A stretch of DNA of 32,970 nucleotides from Alistipes sp. (GCA_017517705.1 JAFWYM010000007.1:1-32970), one strand, 5' to 3'; positions 16,335 through 26,600 are shown, counted from the first letter of the stretch. The notes: generated by a model from the letters alone, not told the origin. Translations and numbers: made by a program.

Positions 16335-16365
16335 TTTGCAAAGATACATTTTTTTTGTACTTTTG
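16335..16365 (+). promoter_or_regulatory. Promoter of the SRP RNA gene
   Basis: TTTG (16335-16338), a 19-nt spacer and TACTTTTG (16358-16365) form a complete Bacteroidetes promoter. The RNA 5' end inferred from pairing (16371) lies 6 nt after the box, which fits the expected start distance. Confidence 0.8.
16339..16346 (-). promoter_or_regulatory. -7 promoter box of the mltG unit
   Basis: Read on the minus strand, TATCTTTG is a perfect TAnnTTTG box, giving a leader of about 13 nt before the ATG at 16321. No clear TTTG -33 box is present. The box lies inside the spacer of the opposite-strand SRP RNA promoter. Confidence 0.6.
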
Positions 16366-16370
16366 CACCC

Positions 16371-16476
16371 GGGTAAGTCTTATACGACCAGCTCCTGCAG
16401 AACCCCCCAGGCGAGGAATCGAGCAAGGGTATGCGGTTGTAGCGGTGCGATATAAGTAGCTTACCCTCTTTTTTTT
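16371..16476 (+). ncRNA. ffs: Small signal recognition particle RNA (4.5S type)
   Basis: The RNA is about 100 nt. The hallmark domain IV is exact: CAGG (16408-16411), three pairs CGA/TCG, a GGAA tetraloop (16415-16418) and AGCA (16422-16425), flanked by ACCC/GGGT pairs with an asymmetric loop of CC against A. The ends also pair: GGGTAAG (16371-16377) with CTTACCC (16460-16466), and CTTATA (16379-16384) with TATAAG (16451-16456). Eight Ts at 16469-16476 form the terminator. The RNA binds Ffh and directs membrane and secreted proteins to the translocon. It has no Alu domain, so it is the small bacterial type. It is divergent from mltG. Confidence 0.95.
16460..16476 (+). terminator. T-run ending the SRP RNA
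   Basis: The closing helix of the RNA (CTTACCC, 16460-16466) is followed by TC and eight Ts (16469-16476), giving intrinsic termination of the SRP RNA transcript. Confidence 0.75.
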
Positions 16477-16507
16477 ACACCATAATCCTCTATTACACAA
16501 TCATCTA

Positions 16508-17122
16508 CTACGCCATACCGGCATACACGAAGTCTATCGTATAGCTCGAGAGGAACATCGAGAGCGCAAAGGCAATGACATAGACGATAAACACCAGCGC
16601 ACCGCTACGCGACGTAGACCTACGAAAGGCGCAATAGCCCCAATAGAGATACCACACAAGTACCACGGCCGTAAATATCGACATAAGCACAGCATAGATG
16701 GGCGCATGATCGAAAAGTATCTTGGGGTTATTCATAAACGTAGAATAGTCCACCTTATCGCCCACAATCGCCGGAAGCACCAACAGCGTAACGGGCCAAT
16801 GGGCAAAGAGCATACGTCCAAAGAGCTCCGTAGTAGATACCTTGCGATTGAGCAGTACCGCGAAGGCAAAGAATATCACCGTCGACGATATCCACATAAC
16901 AAAACCAAGCACCGTCTGCCATGCAAGCGACGTCACACCCCATGTATACCCAAACATCGAGGTGGGCACAAGGTCGGTATACCAGCATAGTATTATGCCT
17001 ACAATGAGCCACGCCAGACCCCACATAAGTGCCATATTTCGATCGTTCGTGGCAGGACGATTGACCATGCGACTGAAGAACGACCCACCGCCAGACACTC
17101 CTCTCCTTACTCTTCGTGACAT
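16508..17122 (-). CDS. Yip1-like integral membrane protein
   Basis: The 204-residue protein has a basic N-terminus (about 30 residues, five Arg) followed by five hydrophobic helices, starting near residues 32-47, 66-90, 105-120, 140-165 and 175-192. The layout resembles the Yip1/YIPF domain family, but recognition is by general pattern only. The role in bacteria is unknown. It begins 19 nt after the outer-membrane barrel stop and is the last gene of the TPR-barrel unit. No terminator follows its stop on the minus strand, so transcripts may run antisense through the SRP RNA. The Met at residue 19 is an alternative start. Confidence 0.7.
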   Translation of the reverse strand: MSRRVRRGVSGGGSFFSRMVNRPATNDRNMALMWGLAWLIVGIILCWYTDLVPTSMFGYTWGVTSLAWQTVLGFVMWISSTVIFFAFAVLLNRKVSTTELFGRMLFAHWPVTLLVLPAIVGDKVDYSTFMNNPKILFDHAPIYAVLMSIFTAVVLVWYLYWGYCAFRRSTSRSGALVFIVYVIAFALSMFLSSYTIDFVYAGMA

Positions 17123-17141
17123 ACAATATCGTTGTTATCGT

Positions 17142-18821
17142 TTAGAAATCGATCTTCACACCCGCCATAAAGCCCGCTCCATTGCGGTAATAGTAGGCAT
17201 AGTCATAAATGTTGGCACCAAGGAGATTATAGCCATCAGCATATATCTCCACGCGCTTCGATGCCTTAAAGCCGATACCCGCACGGAGGTCGATAGTCGC
17301 GTTAGCCTCAAAGGCAATGGGCGCCTTGCCACTCTCCGCATCGATAGCCCCCGACCATGCACGCTTACCCGTGAAGTCGCCCGAGACATATAGCTTCCAG
17401 CGCTTGATCACGTACTCCACCCTAAGGTCGGCCTTAAGAGGCGCATCGCTAACCACATAGGGCGACTTACACCCATCCTTATGTGCATAGAACGAGCCCT
17501 CGATAAGCAGACCGCCCACGGGCTTATACGCCAACTCGACGCCTACAAATAGACGGTTGTTGTTGTCGGCAGCAACACCAAACAAACCGGGGGCATTGAC
17601 ATACCACAACACCTGATCGCGCATAAAGTTGGCACCCAAGTAGAGGTGGTACTCCAAGCGTGACGACGCTGCCGAGCCCGAGAAGCCCAAGGCAAGGTCA
17701 TAGCTGCGCGTATTAGGCATAGCCATAAGCATATCGTGCGATAGGTTGTAGTTTAGGTAGGGATTCTCGCGATACAACGCCGAGACACCATTCTGCGACA
17801 CCGCAGTGCGTAGCTCCACATATGGTGAGATATACTGCAGGCCTGTGTCGAATATCAACTTTGCACGCGGCATAAAGAAGTGCGAGGGCTTTGCGCGTCC
17901 TGCAACCTTATCGTACATATATCCCAGAGCAGCATCGACATCTATAAAGCCGAAGTGACGAGCATAGCCCGCCGTGACCCCAAAGCGCGAATCTCGATAA
18001 TCACCCGAGACCATCTGCCACATGTCGTACTCGCCCTTGAGCTCCACCCTATTTTTACCGAACTTACGCGCCAAGCGCACTGAGCCACCGGCGCTAAACT
18101 CCGAAAGAGGATTGTACTCGTCTACCGCAGCCAGATGTGTATGTCCCCAAAAGCCACCGTGAGCCTCAATGGCAAAATTAAGACGTTGGAGGTTCACGAA
18201 GTCGTCGCCATAGCGTAAGCTGAGATCGGCATCGTGAAACTGTAAATTGCCAGGCTCGGCAACATCCATAGCATAGGCGTTGAAGATGTTATACTTATAC
18301 TCCAACCCCGCCTCGAACATCTGATTGCCGGCAAAGACTCCACCACCGACATAGAGACGATTCCGGATATCATAGCTATCAGCAACGGGACGCAACACAC
18401 TTGTTGCCGAGCGCTTCCTCGCGAAGTTACCCTCATGGTCTAAGCCACAACCGAAGTATCCGAGGCGCACATTCTCCGTAGCATAGTGCAACGTTCCGCG
18501 CGACATGAGAGGATAGCCCGTAGCTAACTGCGCATAGAACTGCTTGGGGCGATGGAAGTCCCAGAAGCTCGACTTTGTAGGGTTGATTCTGAAACTCTCG
18601 AGCTCTATCTGCCACGTCTCGGGCGTAATCTTATAGCCTATCTCGGGCTCGATGACAGGGCTATCGGTAATATCCGTAGGTACAGGCAGCTTCTCGGCAG
18701 TCGACACCTCGGGATTGTAAGTCGTAGTAACCTCCACGCGCTTATACTCCTGCGCAACAACGCTCTCCGACGGAGTCATCGCCACGAGCGCTGCTACGCA
18801 TAATATCGTTATTCTCTTCAT
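17142..18821 (-). CDS. Outer-membrane beta-barrel protein, TonB-receptor-like without plug
   Basis: The 559-residue protein has a Sec signal peptide (about 1-23, cleaved after VVA or AQ), then a segment EYKRVEVTTTYNPEVSTAEK and a long run of alternating amphipathic beta strands. It ends GFMAGVKIDF, with the terminal Phe expected for BAM-dependent insertion. It lacks a carboxypeptidase-like extension or a TonB plug domain. Similar plugless barrels are annotated TonB-dependent receptor in Bacteroidetes, and I recognise the pattern of repeated strands rather than a named family. It sits 25 nt after the large TPR gene and 19 nt before the Yip1-like gene, so the three are probably one unit. No substrate can be assigned. 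Confidence 0.8.
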   Translation of the reverse strand: MKRITILCVAALVAMTPSESVVAQEYKRVEVTTTYNPEVSTAEKLPVPTDITDSPVIEPEIGYKITPETWQIELESFRINPTKSSFWDFHRPKQFYAQLATGYPLMSRGTLHYATENVRLGYFGCGLDHEGNFARKRSATSVLRPVADSYDIRNRLYVGGGVFAGNQMFEAGLEYKYNIFNAYAMDVAEPGNLQFHDADLSLRYGDDFVNLQRLNFAIEAHGGFWGHTHLAAVDEYNPLSEFSAGGSVRLARKFGKNRVELKGEYDMWQMVSGDYRDSRFGVTAGYARHFGFIDVDAALGYMYDKVAGRAKPSHFFMPRAKLIFDTGLQYISPYVELRTAVSQNGVSALYRENPYLNYNLSHDMLMAMPNTRSYDLALGFSGSAASSRLEYHLYLGANFMRDQVLWYVNAPGLFGVAADNNNRLFVGVELAYKPVGGLLIEGSFYAHKDGCKSPYVVSDAPLKADLRVEYVIKRWKLYVSGDFTGKRAWSGAIDAESGKAPIAFEANATIDLRAGIGFKASKRVEIYADGYNLLGANIYDYAYYYRNGAGFMAGVKIDF

Positions 18822-18846
18822 AATCTCTCGATTTGGGTTTATATCA

Positions 18847-21828
18847 TTACTTTGCTAACGATGCGATACGCCTCTTTGCCTCATCGACAATGCCGTCATC
18901 CTCGGGCGAATAGCCATCGACAATACTCTGGTACGTAGCTCGCGCCTGGAAGGTGTTACCCTTCTTGGCAAGCACATTGCCGAGGATAAGGAATATCTTT
19001 GCCTGCCAATACATCGAGCCACACTCACCAAGAGCATATACCCTCTGCTCGGCATCGTCATAGTTGCCATTACGGTAGTCGTTCTCCACAAGACGATAAT
19101 AGGCCTCGGCACCCTCGGCCGTGGCGGGTGTGGCAGCGAGGAAGGTGTATACCTTCATTGCCTCACTACGCCTATCCGCCTCTCTCAGAGCATCGGCCTT
19201 GGCCTTCATTGCCTGGCGCTGTGCCCAAGGTGTTGCATCGGCCATCTTCGACACCCTCTCGGCCATATCTATGAGCTTATCGCCCGAGGCATAACGCACC
19301 ATAGCATCGACATAGCCCTCCGAGGCAACCATACGTCGCTTGACATCGTATGCCGTATCGTATAGTTCGAGGTAAGCGTCCGCCGCCGACTCGAAGTCGC
19401 CCTGGTCGTAACTCATACGCGCATAGACATCCAGCACGCGCTCCGTATACTGTGTATGCCCGAGGTCGAGGAGTTGCTTCATGGTGCTGAGAGCCTTAGC
19501 GCTATTCCCGAGGACAACATAGCAGTCGCTCAGGTAGAACAACGCCTCAGTGCGGTTATAACCCCTATCAAAGCTATTCAGATAGGCATTAAACTTATCT
19601 ACAGCAAGCTCCATATCACCATTGAGATACAAGCCCTTTGCCGAGGCAAACGTCAGCGAATCACGTGCCGCAATACTCATATCGCTCTGCACGCCACTAC
19701 GCTCGGCATAGGCAAAGTAGTCGTCGATGCGACCCTCCGAGACATATATCTCGCGAATACCTCGCATAGCCTCCAATGCCGATGACGACTGCGGATCGTC
19801 GGCAACAACACGCTCATAACAACTGCGGGCATCGCTCTTACGTCCCGTATTATAGTAGGCTAAGGCTAAGTCCGAGAGCGCCTTGATATAGTATGGTGAT
19901 GATGTGTCGTTGTCGACAAACGTCTGCAACGTGGCAGCTCCATCGGCATAGCGCTCAGCAGCGATATAGGTACGTCCAAGCTCATACCACGCATCGTCGA
20001 CATATTCACCCTCACCATCGGTGACAATGCCCTTTAAGCGCTCTATCTTGCTCGACGTCTTATTCTCGATACCATCGACCAGAGCAAGTTGATAGATAGC
20101 ATAGTGACGCTCGGGGTATGCCGACTGCGCTGCGATGCTGTACACACGGCGTGCATCCTTAAACTCACGAAGCGAGAAGTGAGCATCGCCCAGGCGATTA
20201 TGGGCATCGTAGAGGTAACTGTCGCGCTTAGTGTAGCTACGAACAAACTCCTCGAACGACTCAGTAGCCTCCTTCATCTGCTCGAGAGCAAAGTGAGCAT
20301 ATCCCTTACCATAGTTGGCATAGTGATACTCGATCTCGCTCTTCGGAGCACGACGAATATAATCCTCATAGCGTTCCTTGGCACGCTCGTGGTCGCCGAG
20401 GTTGTAGGCCACCTCGCCCTGCCAATAGAGCGTAAGGGCATTATACTTAGGCACCAATGCTATCTTCTCCGCCTCTTCCAAGAGGGTCGAGGCAAGCTCC
20501 CATTCATGACGCTTGACAGCCTCCACAGCGCGGAATACCGCCACCTTCTGCAACACAGCACGAAGCTCACGATCGGGCTCGTCAAATTCGTGAAGCGCAA
20601 CGTAGGCAGCATCGTAATCCTTAGAGTTATAGTAGGCAGCAATGAGCAGCTGCTTAACCTCAGCCTCGTATGCCGAGTCGGGGTAACGCTGAAGATACTC
20701 CTTAAGGATGTTTATGGACTCATTAAACCTACCGCCACCAAGCTCATACACCAGACGACAATAGTTGAGCATGGCATCCTCGGCAATCTTCTCATTGAAG
20801 CCCTCGACCGACGCCATACTGAAAGCCTCGGCTGCAAGCCTCTTGTTCTTCAGGCGAACATAGCAGTCGCCCAGATGGAATGCCGCATTCTGCGTAAGGG
20901 CATCCTCAGCGCCGCAAACGGCCGAGAGGGGCTTTACCGCATCGTTATATCGCGCCATGCGATAGTATGAGTAGCCCTTGATGTAGTTCTCCTGGCGCGA
21001 ACACTTATCCTCCGGGTAGTTAGCCATATAGCGTATGGCATTAGCGTAGTCACCCTTAACGAAATAGCTTTCGGCAATGATACGCACAAGGTCGGCATAA
21101 GTCTCCGTCGAGGCCTTCTTCAGCAGCTGCTCGCCCTGCGCAATTACCGAATCGTAACGTCCATTACGATACTCTATCTGGAGCATATAGTATGGCGCGA
21201 GATCGGCATATATATCGTAGGCAGCAAGCTCCTCAAAGCCCTTGTAAGCCTCGCTGCTACGATCCTGCTTGTATGCGATATACGAACGATAGTACAATGC
21301 GTGAGGGTAGTACTCGCTAAGTCGCGTAATCTTCCTAAAATGCTTCTCGGCAGCAACATCGTCACCATCGACAAAGCGAATATATCCCACGCGGATATCG
21401 TAGCGCTCCTTCTCCTTCGAGTTAAGACCCTTGTAGTCCACGTCGTCGAAGATCTCACGAGCACGACCCATATCCCCGCCATCACACACGTAGCAAGCCC
21501 GCATAAAGGTTATGCTGTTGCGATAGACACTCGCCGGGTAGTTATTAATAAAATCCTCCATCAGCAACTCCGCATCGGAAGCACCAAGCTCCACAGCACA
21601 ACGTACCGTATGGTAGCGCGACCACTCGATGTCGCGCACATCCTTGATAGGGTCGAGGTTTCGGCGATACCTCTCCAACGCAACACGAGCCTCACCCCAA
21701 CGGCCACGCTCGAGCATAGTCTCAATATCGGCCACGCGCTCACGATGCGCAGGAACTTGAGCCACCGAATCCACCGCCGTAACGGCAGATAGCAGCAGTA
21801 TGGCAAAACTTATTATAGACTTCTTCAT
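18847..21828 (-). CDS. Large secreted tetratricopeptide-repeat protein
   Basis: The protein has 993 residues from the ATG at 21828 (MKKSIISFAILLL). The frame reaches 21852, but the extra eight residues precede a perfect signal peptide and overlap the promoter leader. A Sec signal (about 1-24, cleaved near VDSVAQ) is followed by about 20 or more TPR-like helix pairs, seen as recurring patterns such as YRMARYNDAVKPL, YNLGDHERAKERYEDYI, YYNTGRKSDARSCYERV and YRNGNYDDAEQRVY. It lacks any catalytic motif. It is likely periplasmic or on the inner face of the outer membrane, where TPR repeats bind partners. The next gene encodes an outer-membrane barrel, its probable partner. The repeat spacing suggests a long scaffold. 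Confidence 0.85.
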   Translation of the reverse strand: MKKSIISFAILLLSAVTAVDSVAQVPAHRERVADIETMLERGRWGEARVALERYRRNLDPIKDVRDIEWSRYHTVRCAVELGASDAELLMEDFINNYPASVYRNSITFMRACYVCDGGDMGRAREIFDDVDYKGLNSKEKERYDIRVGYIRFVDGDDVAAEKHFRKITRLSEYYPHALYYRSYIAYKQDRSSEAYKGFEELAAYDIYADLAPYYMLQIEYRNGRYDSVIAQGEQLLKKASTETYADLVRIIAESYFVKGDYANAIRYMANYPEDKCSRQENYIKGYSYYRMARYNDAVKPLSAVCGAEDALTQNAAFHLGDCYVRLKNKRLAAEAFSMASVEGFNEKIAEDAMLNYCRLVYELGGGRFNESINILKEYLQRYPDSAYEAEVKQLLIAAYYNSKDYDAAYVALHEFDEPDRELRAVLQKVAVFRAVEAVKRHEWELASTLLEEAEKIALVPKYNALTLYWQGEVAYNLGDHERAKERYEDYIRRAPKSEIEYHYANYGKGYAHFALEQMKEATESFEEFVRSYTKRDSYLYDAHNRLGDAHFSLREFKDARRVYSIAAQSAYPERHYAIYQLALVDGIENKTSSKIERLKGIVTDGEGEYVDDAWYELGRTYIAAERYADGAATLQTFVDNDTSSPYYIKALSDLALAYYNTGRKSDARSCYERVVADDPQSSSALEAMRGIREIYVSEGRIDDYFAYAERSGVQSDMSIAARDSLTFASAKGLYLNGDMELAVDKFNAYLNSFDRGYNRTEALFYLSDCYVVLGNSAKALSTMKQLLDLGHTQYTERVLDVYARMSYDQGDFESAADAYLELYDTAYDVKRRMVASEGYVDAMVRYASGDKLIDMAERVSKMADATPWAQRQAMKAKADALREADRRSEAMKVYTFLAATPATAEGAEAYYRLVENDYRNGNYDDAEQRVYALGECGSMYWQAKIFLILGNVLAKKGNTFQARATYQSIVDGYSPEDDGIVDEAKRRIASLAK

Positions 21829-21849
21829 AGTGATATATATAATATAGGG

Positions 21850-21857
21850 CAAAGATA
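21850..21857 (-). promoter_or_regulatory. -7 promoter box of the TPR-barrel-Yip1 unit
   Basis: On the minus strand, TATCTTTG is a perfect TAnnTTTG box. Transcription would start near 21845, with a leader of about 17 nt to the ATG at 21828. There is no clear TTTG -33 box, as with mltG. Confidence 0.58.
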
Positions 21858-21937
21858 TAAAAAATTTCGCTAATCGGCACTATACATAGGAACGATTATT
21901 GCCTCCATTTTGGTGTATTAACCAAATATTTTTCACT

Positions 21938-22345
21938 ATGGTACAGAAAATATCCCTCACTCTGACAGCAGAGCACCATTTTGTGCTCGACCCAGAGCGA
22001 CCCCTCGAGAGTCTAAACCCCAAGGAGATGCTCCTCTACGCCACGGCAGATTGCGCCGGACGCACAATCGTCGGACTACTCAAAGAGCATGTCAACGACC
22101 TCCTTCGACTGTCGATATCCATCGAGGGCAGACTCTCCACAGCCACAGTAGTAGCCGAGAGTACATATAGCCACTTCAATATCGTCTACGCAGCAGAGTG
22201 CAAAACACTCAAGGAGCAAATCGTAGTAAGCCGAGCCATAAACCTCGCCCACGACAAGTATTGTGGCATGCTACAGATGCTGCGACGCATAGCTCCTCTA
22301 TCGCACGAGACATCGATAGTAACAACAGGGGAAACAAACAGTTAG
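21938..22345 (+). CDS. OsmC-family redox protein
   Basis: The protein has 135 residues from the ATG at 21938 (MVQKISLTLTAEHHF). An in-frame ATG at 21899 would add 13 odd residues and is disfavoured. OsmC/Ohr proteins reduce organic hydroperoxides using two conserved Cys. Both are seen: one in ATADCAGRTIVGLL (about residue 39) and one in AHDKYCGMLQML (about 109), plus the NPKEMLLYA start of the central helix. The short length fits the OsmC branch more than Ohr. Two of the usual catalytic features are thus present, but the substrate is inferred. It is divergent from the TPR unit and convergent with the TolC gene, with 6 nt between the stops. Confidence 0.85.
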   Translation: MVQKISLTLTAEHHFVLDPERPLESLNPKEMLLYATADCAGRTIVGLLKEHVNDLLRLSISIEGRLSTATVVAESTYSHFNIVYAAECKTLKEQIVVSRAINLAHDKYCGMLQMLRRIAPLSHETSIVTTGETNS

Positions 22346-22351
22346 ACACCT

Positions 22352-23611
22352 CTACCTCATCTGCCACTCCACCGCTGTGATACGACGGTAGGCTGCTATT
22401 GCGAGCGCATAATCGAAGTGTGCCGCAATAGCATTTTCGTATATCTGCAACCAGCTGAGCTGCGCCTGGAGGACATCGAGAATCGTGGCAAGACCCTCAT
22501 GATAGGAGTAGGTGCTAATATTGAGATTCTCGCGTACCAACGATAGATTTCGTCGTGCCGCCTCGACACGTGCCTCAGTAGACAGGATGTTTGTCCAGCC
22601 ATCACTCTCCTCGAGCGATATTCTATCGATCACATCCTCGACACCCAGAGATGCAACACGTTGAGCACTACGCGCCGAGCGGAGCGCAACCCTACGCTCG
22701 CCGAAGTGAAAGATGGGCGTACGAAAGGATAGCGCCACACCTCCATCAAGGCGTGTGCCCGCACCCTTAACATTGGGCGTATTTGGTTGCCATATACCAA
22801 AGATGCCGAGATTTATCGATGGTAGAAACTCCGCCCACGTAGCACGCACACCCCAGCGGGCATAGTCGCTCTCAGCCACCGATGCCGCATAATCGGGATG
22901 GCGCGCAACGACATCCTCAAACATCTCACGACGAGGTCGACACATCGTATCGAGGATACTCTGGCGAAGCGTGACATCGAGCGTAGGCGACTCGCCACGC
23001 AACACATTGAAGGCGTGGAGGGCAACAAGGCGCTGTTGCTCTGCCGAGGAGTAGAGATACTCCGCATCGCTAAGGCGCGACTCCACCTGCAGTAGGTCAC
23101 TCTTCGAGGTATAACCCTCATCGTAGCGGCGCCGAACAACATCGCACAACGACAACACAATATCCCGATATGTCGACATTGCCTGCAGATAAATGTCGGC
23201 ACGCGACAGTGTCCAGTATGCCACCACAGCATCATACTCCACATCGAGCATGGCGCCACGCTCACGACTCTCCACCACGCCATAACGCGCCTCTGCCTGC
23301 TTCGCGGCAGCACGAACACTACCACCATCAAATATAGGCTGACTAATATCGGCACGCATCGACCAACTAATACGTCGCTGCCCTCCATGTTTACGAAACG
23401 CATAGCTCATATTGCGATCCATATCGAGCGACGGAAGGTAGCCCTTACGAGCACGCCTAAGGTCGGCATCAGCACCCTCGGTGGCAGCCGTAGCTGCAGC
23501 AAGCGTATGGCTATACGCCACAACAGATTGCAGGTATTGCTTAACATCAACCTGAGCATAAGATAAAGTGACGTAACACAAGGATAATAAAAGAGATATG
23601 CACCATTTCAT
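22352..23611 (-). CDS. TolC-family outer-membrane efflux protein
   Basis: The 419-residue protein has a signal peptide (about 1-19, cleaved after SYA), then two repeats of long helical coiled segments and beta strands as in TolC/OprM. Examples are VVAYSHTLAAATAATEGADADLRRARKG near the start, YDEGYTSKSDLLQVESRL in the first repeat and YHEGLATILDVLQAQLSWLQ in the second. It forms the outer-membrane channel for the RND pump upstream. No lipobox is seen, so it is not lipid-anchored, unlike many OprM-type members. Its ATG overlaps the RND stop by 4 nt, so translation is probably coupled. Confidence 0.9.
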   Translation of the reverse strand: MKWCISLLLSLCYVTLSYAQVDVKQYLQSVVAYSHTLAAATAATEGADADLRRARKGYLPSLDMDRNMSYAFRKHGGQRRISWSMRADISQPIFDGGSVRAAAKQAEARYGVVESRERGAMLDVEYDAVVAYWTLSRADIYLQAMSTYRDIVLSLCDVVRRRYDEGYTSKSDLLQVESRLSDAEYLYSSAEQQRLVALHAFNVLRGESPTLDVTLRQSILDTMCRPRREMFEDVVARHPDYAASVAESDYARWGVRATWAEFLPSINLGIFGIWQPNTPNVKGAGTRLDGGVALSFRTPIFHFGERRVALRSARSAQRVASLGVEDVIDRISLEESDGWTNILSTEARVEAARRNLSLVRENLNISTYSYHEGLATILDVLQAQLSWLQIYENAIAAHFDYALAIAAYRRITAVEWQMR

Positions 23612-26600
23612 AGACGTATTCGGTATAAGAGTGAATAGACAATAGGAAGAACGACCAGCACCAGCAACGTAGCAACAACGAGACCTCCCATAATCGTGGC
23701 CGCCATACTTCCGAACATCGAGTCGAACAAGAGCGGAAGCATGCCGAGCACCGTAGTTCCCGAGGCCGCAACGACGGGTATAAAACGGTCGCGCGCAGCC
23801 TCAATAACAGCGTATGCCGGGGCATATCCGTCGTCACGCAACTCACGTATACGCGAGATGAGGATTACAGCATTCTTCACATTCATACCCACCAAGCCCA
23901 GCAGTCCCAAGAGCGAGAAGAAGTCAAACATCTTACCCGTTATACCAAGACCCGCAACAACATCCACAAAGATGAGGGGTAGCATAAGCATAACGGCAAT
24001 GGGGTCTCGATAGTTACCAAAGAGTATTAATAGTATAATAAAGATAACTATCATTGTCACAGGCAGTTGTCCAAAGAGTGCCGTATTCGACTCCTCGCGG
24101 CTCTCCGCCTCGCCATAGATACGCATATCGTAGCCCTCGGGGATGTCAACACGCTTTTGCACAGCATTCCTCAGCGACGCGAGCAACTCTATAGCATTGA
24201 CACCTCGCTCGGGATCGCACTGCGCCTTCATAACACGCTCCGCATTGATACGCTTAACAACCGACGGAGCAAAGCCAAACGAGAAGCCTGCAGCCGCTTG
24301 CGCAATAGAGAAACTATTGCCCGATGCCGAGAACACCGGCATTGTCGTTAGCGACGACAACGAGCCATCGGGCGAAGGTTCGCTGCGTAGAAGTATCGGC
24401 ATCTGAAGGTCTGCCTCACGATAGGTTGCCACCCTCAGTCCAGAAGTGGCAATCTCGAGCGAGGTAACCATAGAATTGCGCCCCACACCCAGCCTCTGAG
24501 CCTTAATCTGCGAGTAGCGAGGTTGCCACAGCGCCACCCTATTACCCCAGCTGTTACGTATGTTTCGCGCACGACCATCATCGCGCATTATGGCTATTGC
24601 TTCGGCCGTAAGGCGGCTAAGCGTATCTGCATCTGCACCTACGAAGCCGATCTCAATAGTAGCATCAGGAACGGGCGAGAGGCGAAAGAGCGACGAGCGT
24701 AGCCACACATCGGGGATATTCGCCACAACCCACCTATCGAAGGCCTCCTCCACAGCTGCTGCAGCATCTGCGGAATGGAGTTCCACGAGGATATTGCCAT
24801 AGTTCGGGCGCGACGAGTAGCTGCCACTTGCCAGATAGTAGCGCGGGGGTGTACCCCCTGCCGTCGTCGAGACACGCTTAACATCTCTATGTTGTTTGAG
24901 CCATGCGGTCATCTCCTCAAGGCGTCTCTCCGTAGCATCGATATCGTAGCCCTCCGGAAGAATAACATCGGCACGGAAGTATGGCTTCGATAGTTGCGGA
25001 AAGAAGTTCTGCGGCATACGTCCTATAGCCCATAGCGAGAGCCCAAAGATAACAACCACGACACCTACCGTAGCCCAACGATGGCGCATCAACCTGCCAA
25101 GTAGCGCAGCAAACCACTGCGAGCGAGGTCGCACGACGACCTCGGCACGCACGCGCAATAGCCCAACACCCATAAGCGGCACCTGCGTGAGCGCCAGCAC
25201 CCAGCTCATAATAAGCGATATTGCCACAACCGCAAAGAGCGGTCGGATAATCTCCGCAACGGACGAGGGCGCAAGCTGTAACGGCAGAAAGGATACTATG
25301 GCGATAAGCGTAGCGGCAAGAAGCGCCATACGTGGTTTGGTAGCTGCCGTGACTAAGGCGTCGCTACTGAGCAACCCTTGTCGCATATACGTCGTGGCAC
25401 CATCGGTGACAACAATAGCATTATCCACAAGCATACCCATAGCAATGATGAAGCCGGCGAGAGATGTACGATTGAGCCCCTCGCCTACATATAGCATTAT
25501 GAGCAACGTAGCACCTATGGAGAATACCAACGATGAGCCTACGACCATACCGGCACGCCAACCCATAAGCAACATAACCAGGATAATGACGATGGCGACA
25601 GACTCCAAGAGGTTGACAAGAAACGTATTGTTTGCCTCACGGGCAATCTCGTTCTCGGGATAGAGCGTAACAATCTCCAAGCCTGCAGGTAGCGATTGTG
25701 ACAACTCATCGAGACATCGTTGCACCTCATCACCCACAGCCACAACATCCATCTCGGGGTTTGACGCCACGGCAACGCCTATAGCATCACGACCATCGAC
25801 TCTCACGATAAGCGCCGCAGGCTCTCTATAGCCACGCACCACACGCGCCACATCTCCCAACCTATACTGCTTGCCATCGGCAGCACTTAGCAACTGATTC
25901 TCTATATCCTCTATCGAGCTATACGTAGCCCCCTCGACAAGCTCGATGACAAGCTCACCGGCACGTCGCTCGCCAATGGCGGCAACCATATTCTGATCCT
26001 TCAATGCGCGTCCTATATCCTCAGGGCGCAACTCGAACGCAGCAAGCGTCGCAGGGCTAAGATAGATGCTTACCTCGGGACTCTGCTCGCCCGAGAGCAT
26101 AACCTTCTCCACACCAGCAATGGTATATAGGCTTGTCTCAATATCGAGGGCATAGCTACGCAGCTCATCCCACGAATAACCGCCATCGGAGGTCAAGGCA
26201 TAATACAGCCCATAGACATCGCCAAAGCCATCGTATACCCCAACCGATGTGACACCCTCGGGCAGGCGCGGTTCTACATTGCTAATCTTACGACGTAGCT
26301 CGTCCCACGCCTGGGGAATACGCCGTGGCGAGGTCTTGGGGCTAAGCTCCACAATGATACGTGCATAGCCAAAGTGCGCTTCGGAGCTTATCTTATACAC
26401 CGATGACAGGGTGCGTATCTCCCTCTCAAGAGGCTCAACAACAAGGTGCTCCACCTCCTCGGGAAGAGCCCCGGGATAGCGACACTCCACCACTGCACTC
26501 TTGATGACAAAGGTGGAATCCTCCCTCTTACCCATAGCATGGAAGGCATAGATGCCTCCGAGGAGCATCACCCACAGCATAAAGCGTATAACGGTGGGAT

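Noticed and set aside
16322-16426. Upstream extension of mltG (35 more residues)
   Set aside because: It overlaps the SRP RNA gene and the promoters, and the membrane-helix start MKRKIIV fits the family.
20089-20970. 293-residue plus-strand ORF inside the TPR gene
   Set aside because: Antisense to a clear TPR protein. Low-complexity Leu/Ile/Val pattern is a mirror of the TPR codons, with no domain.
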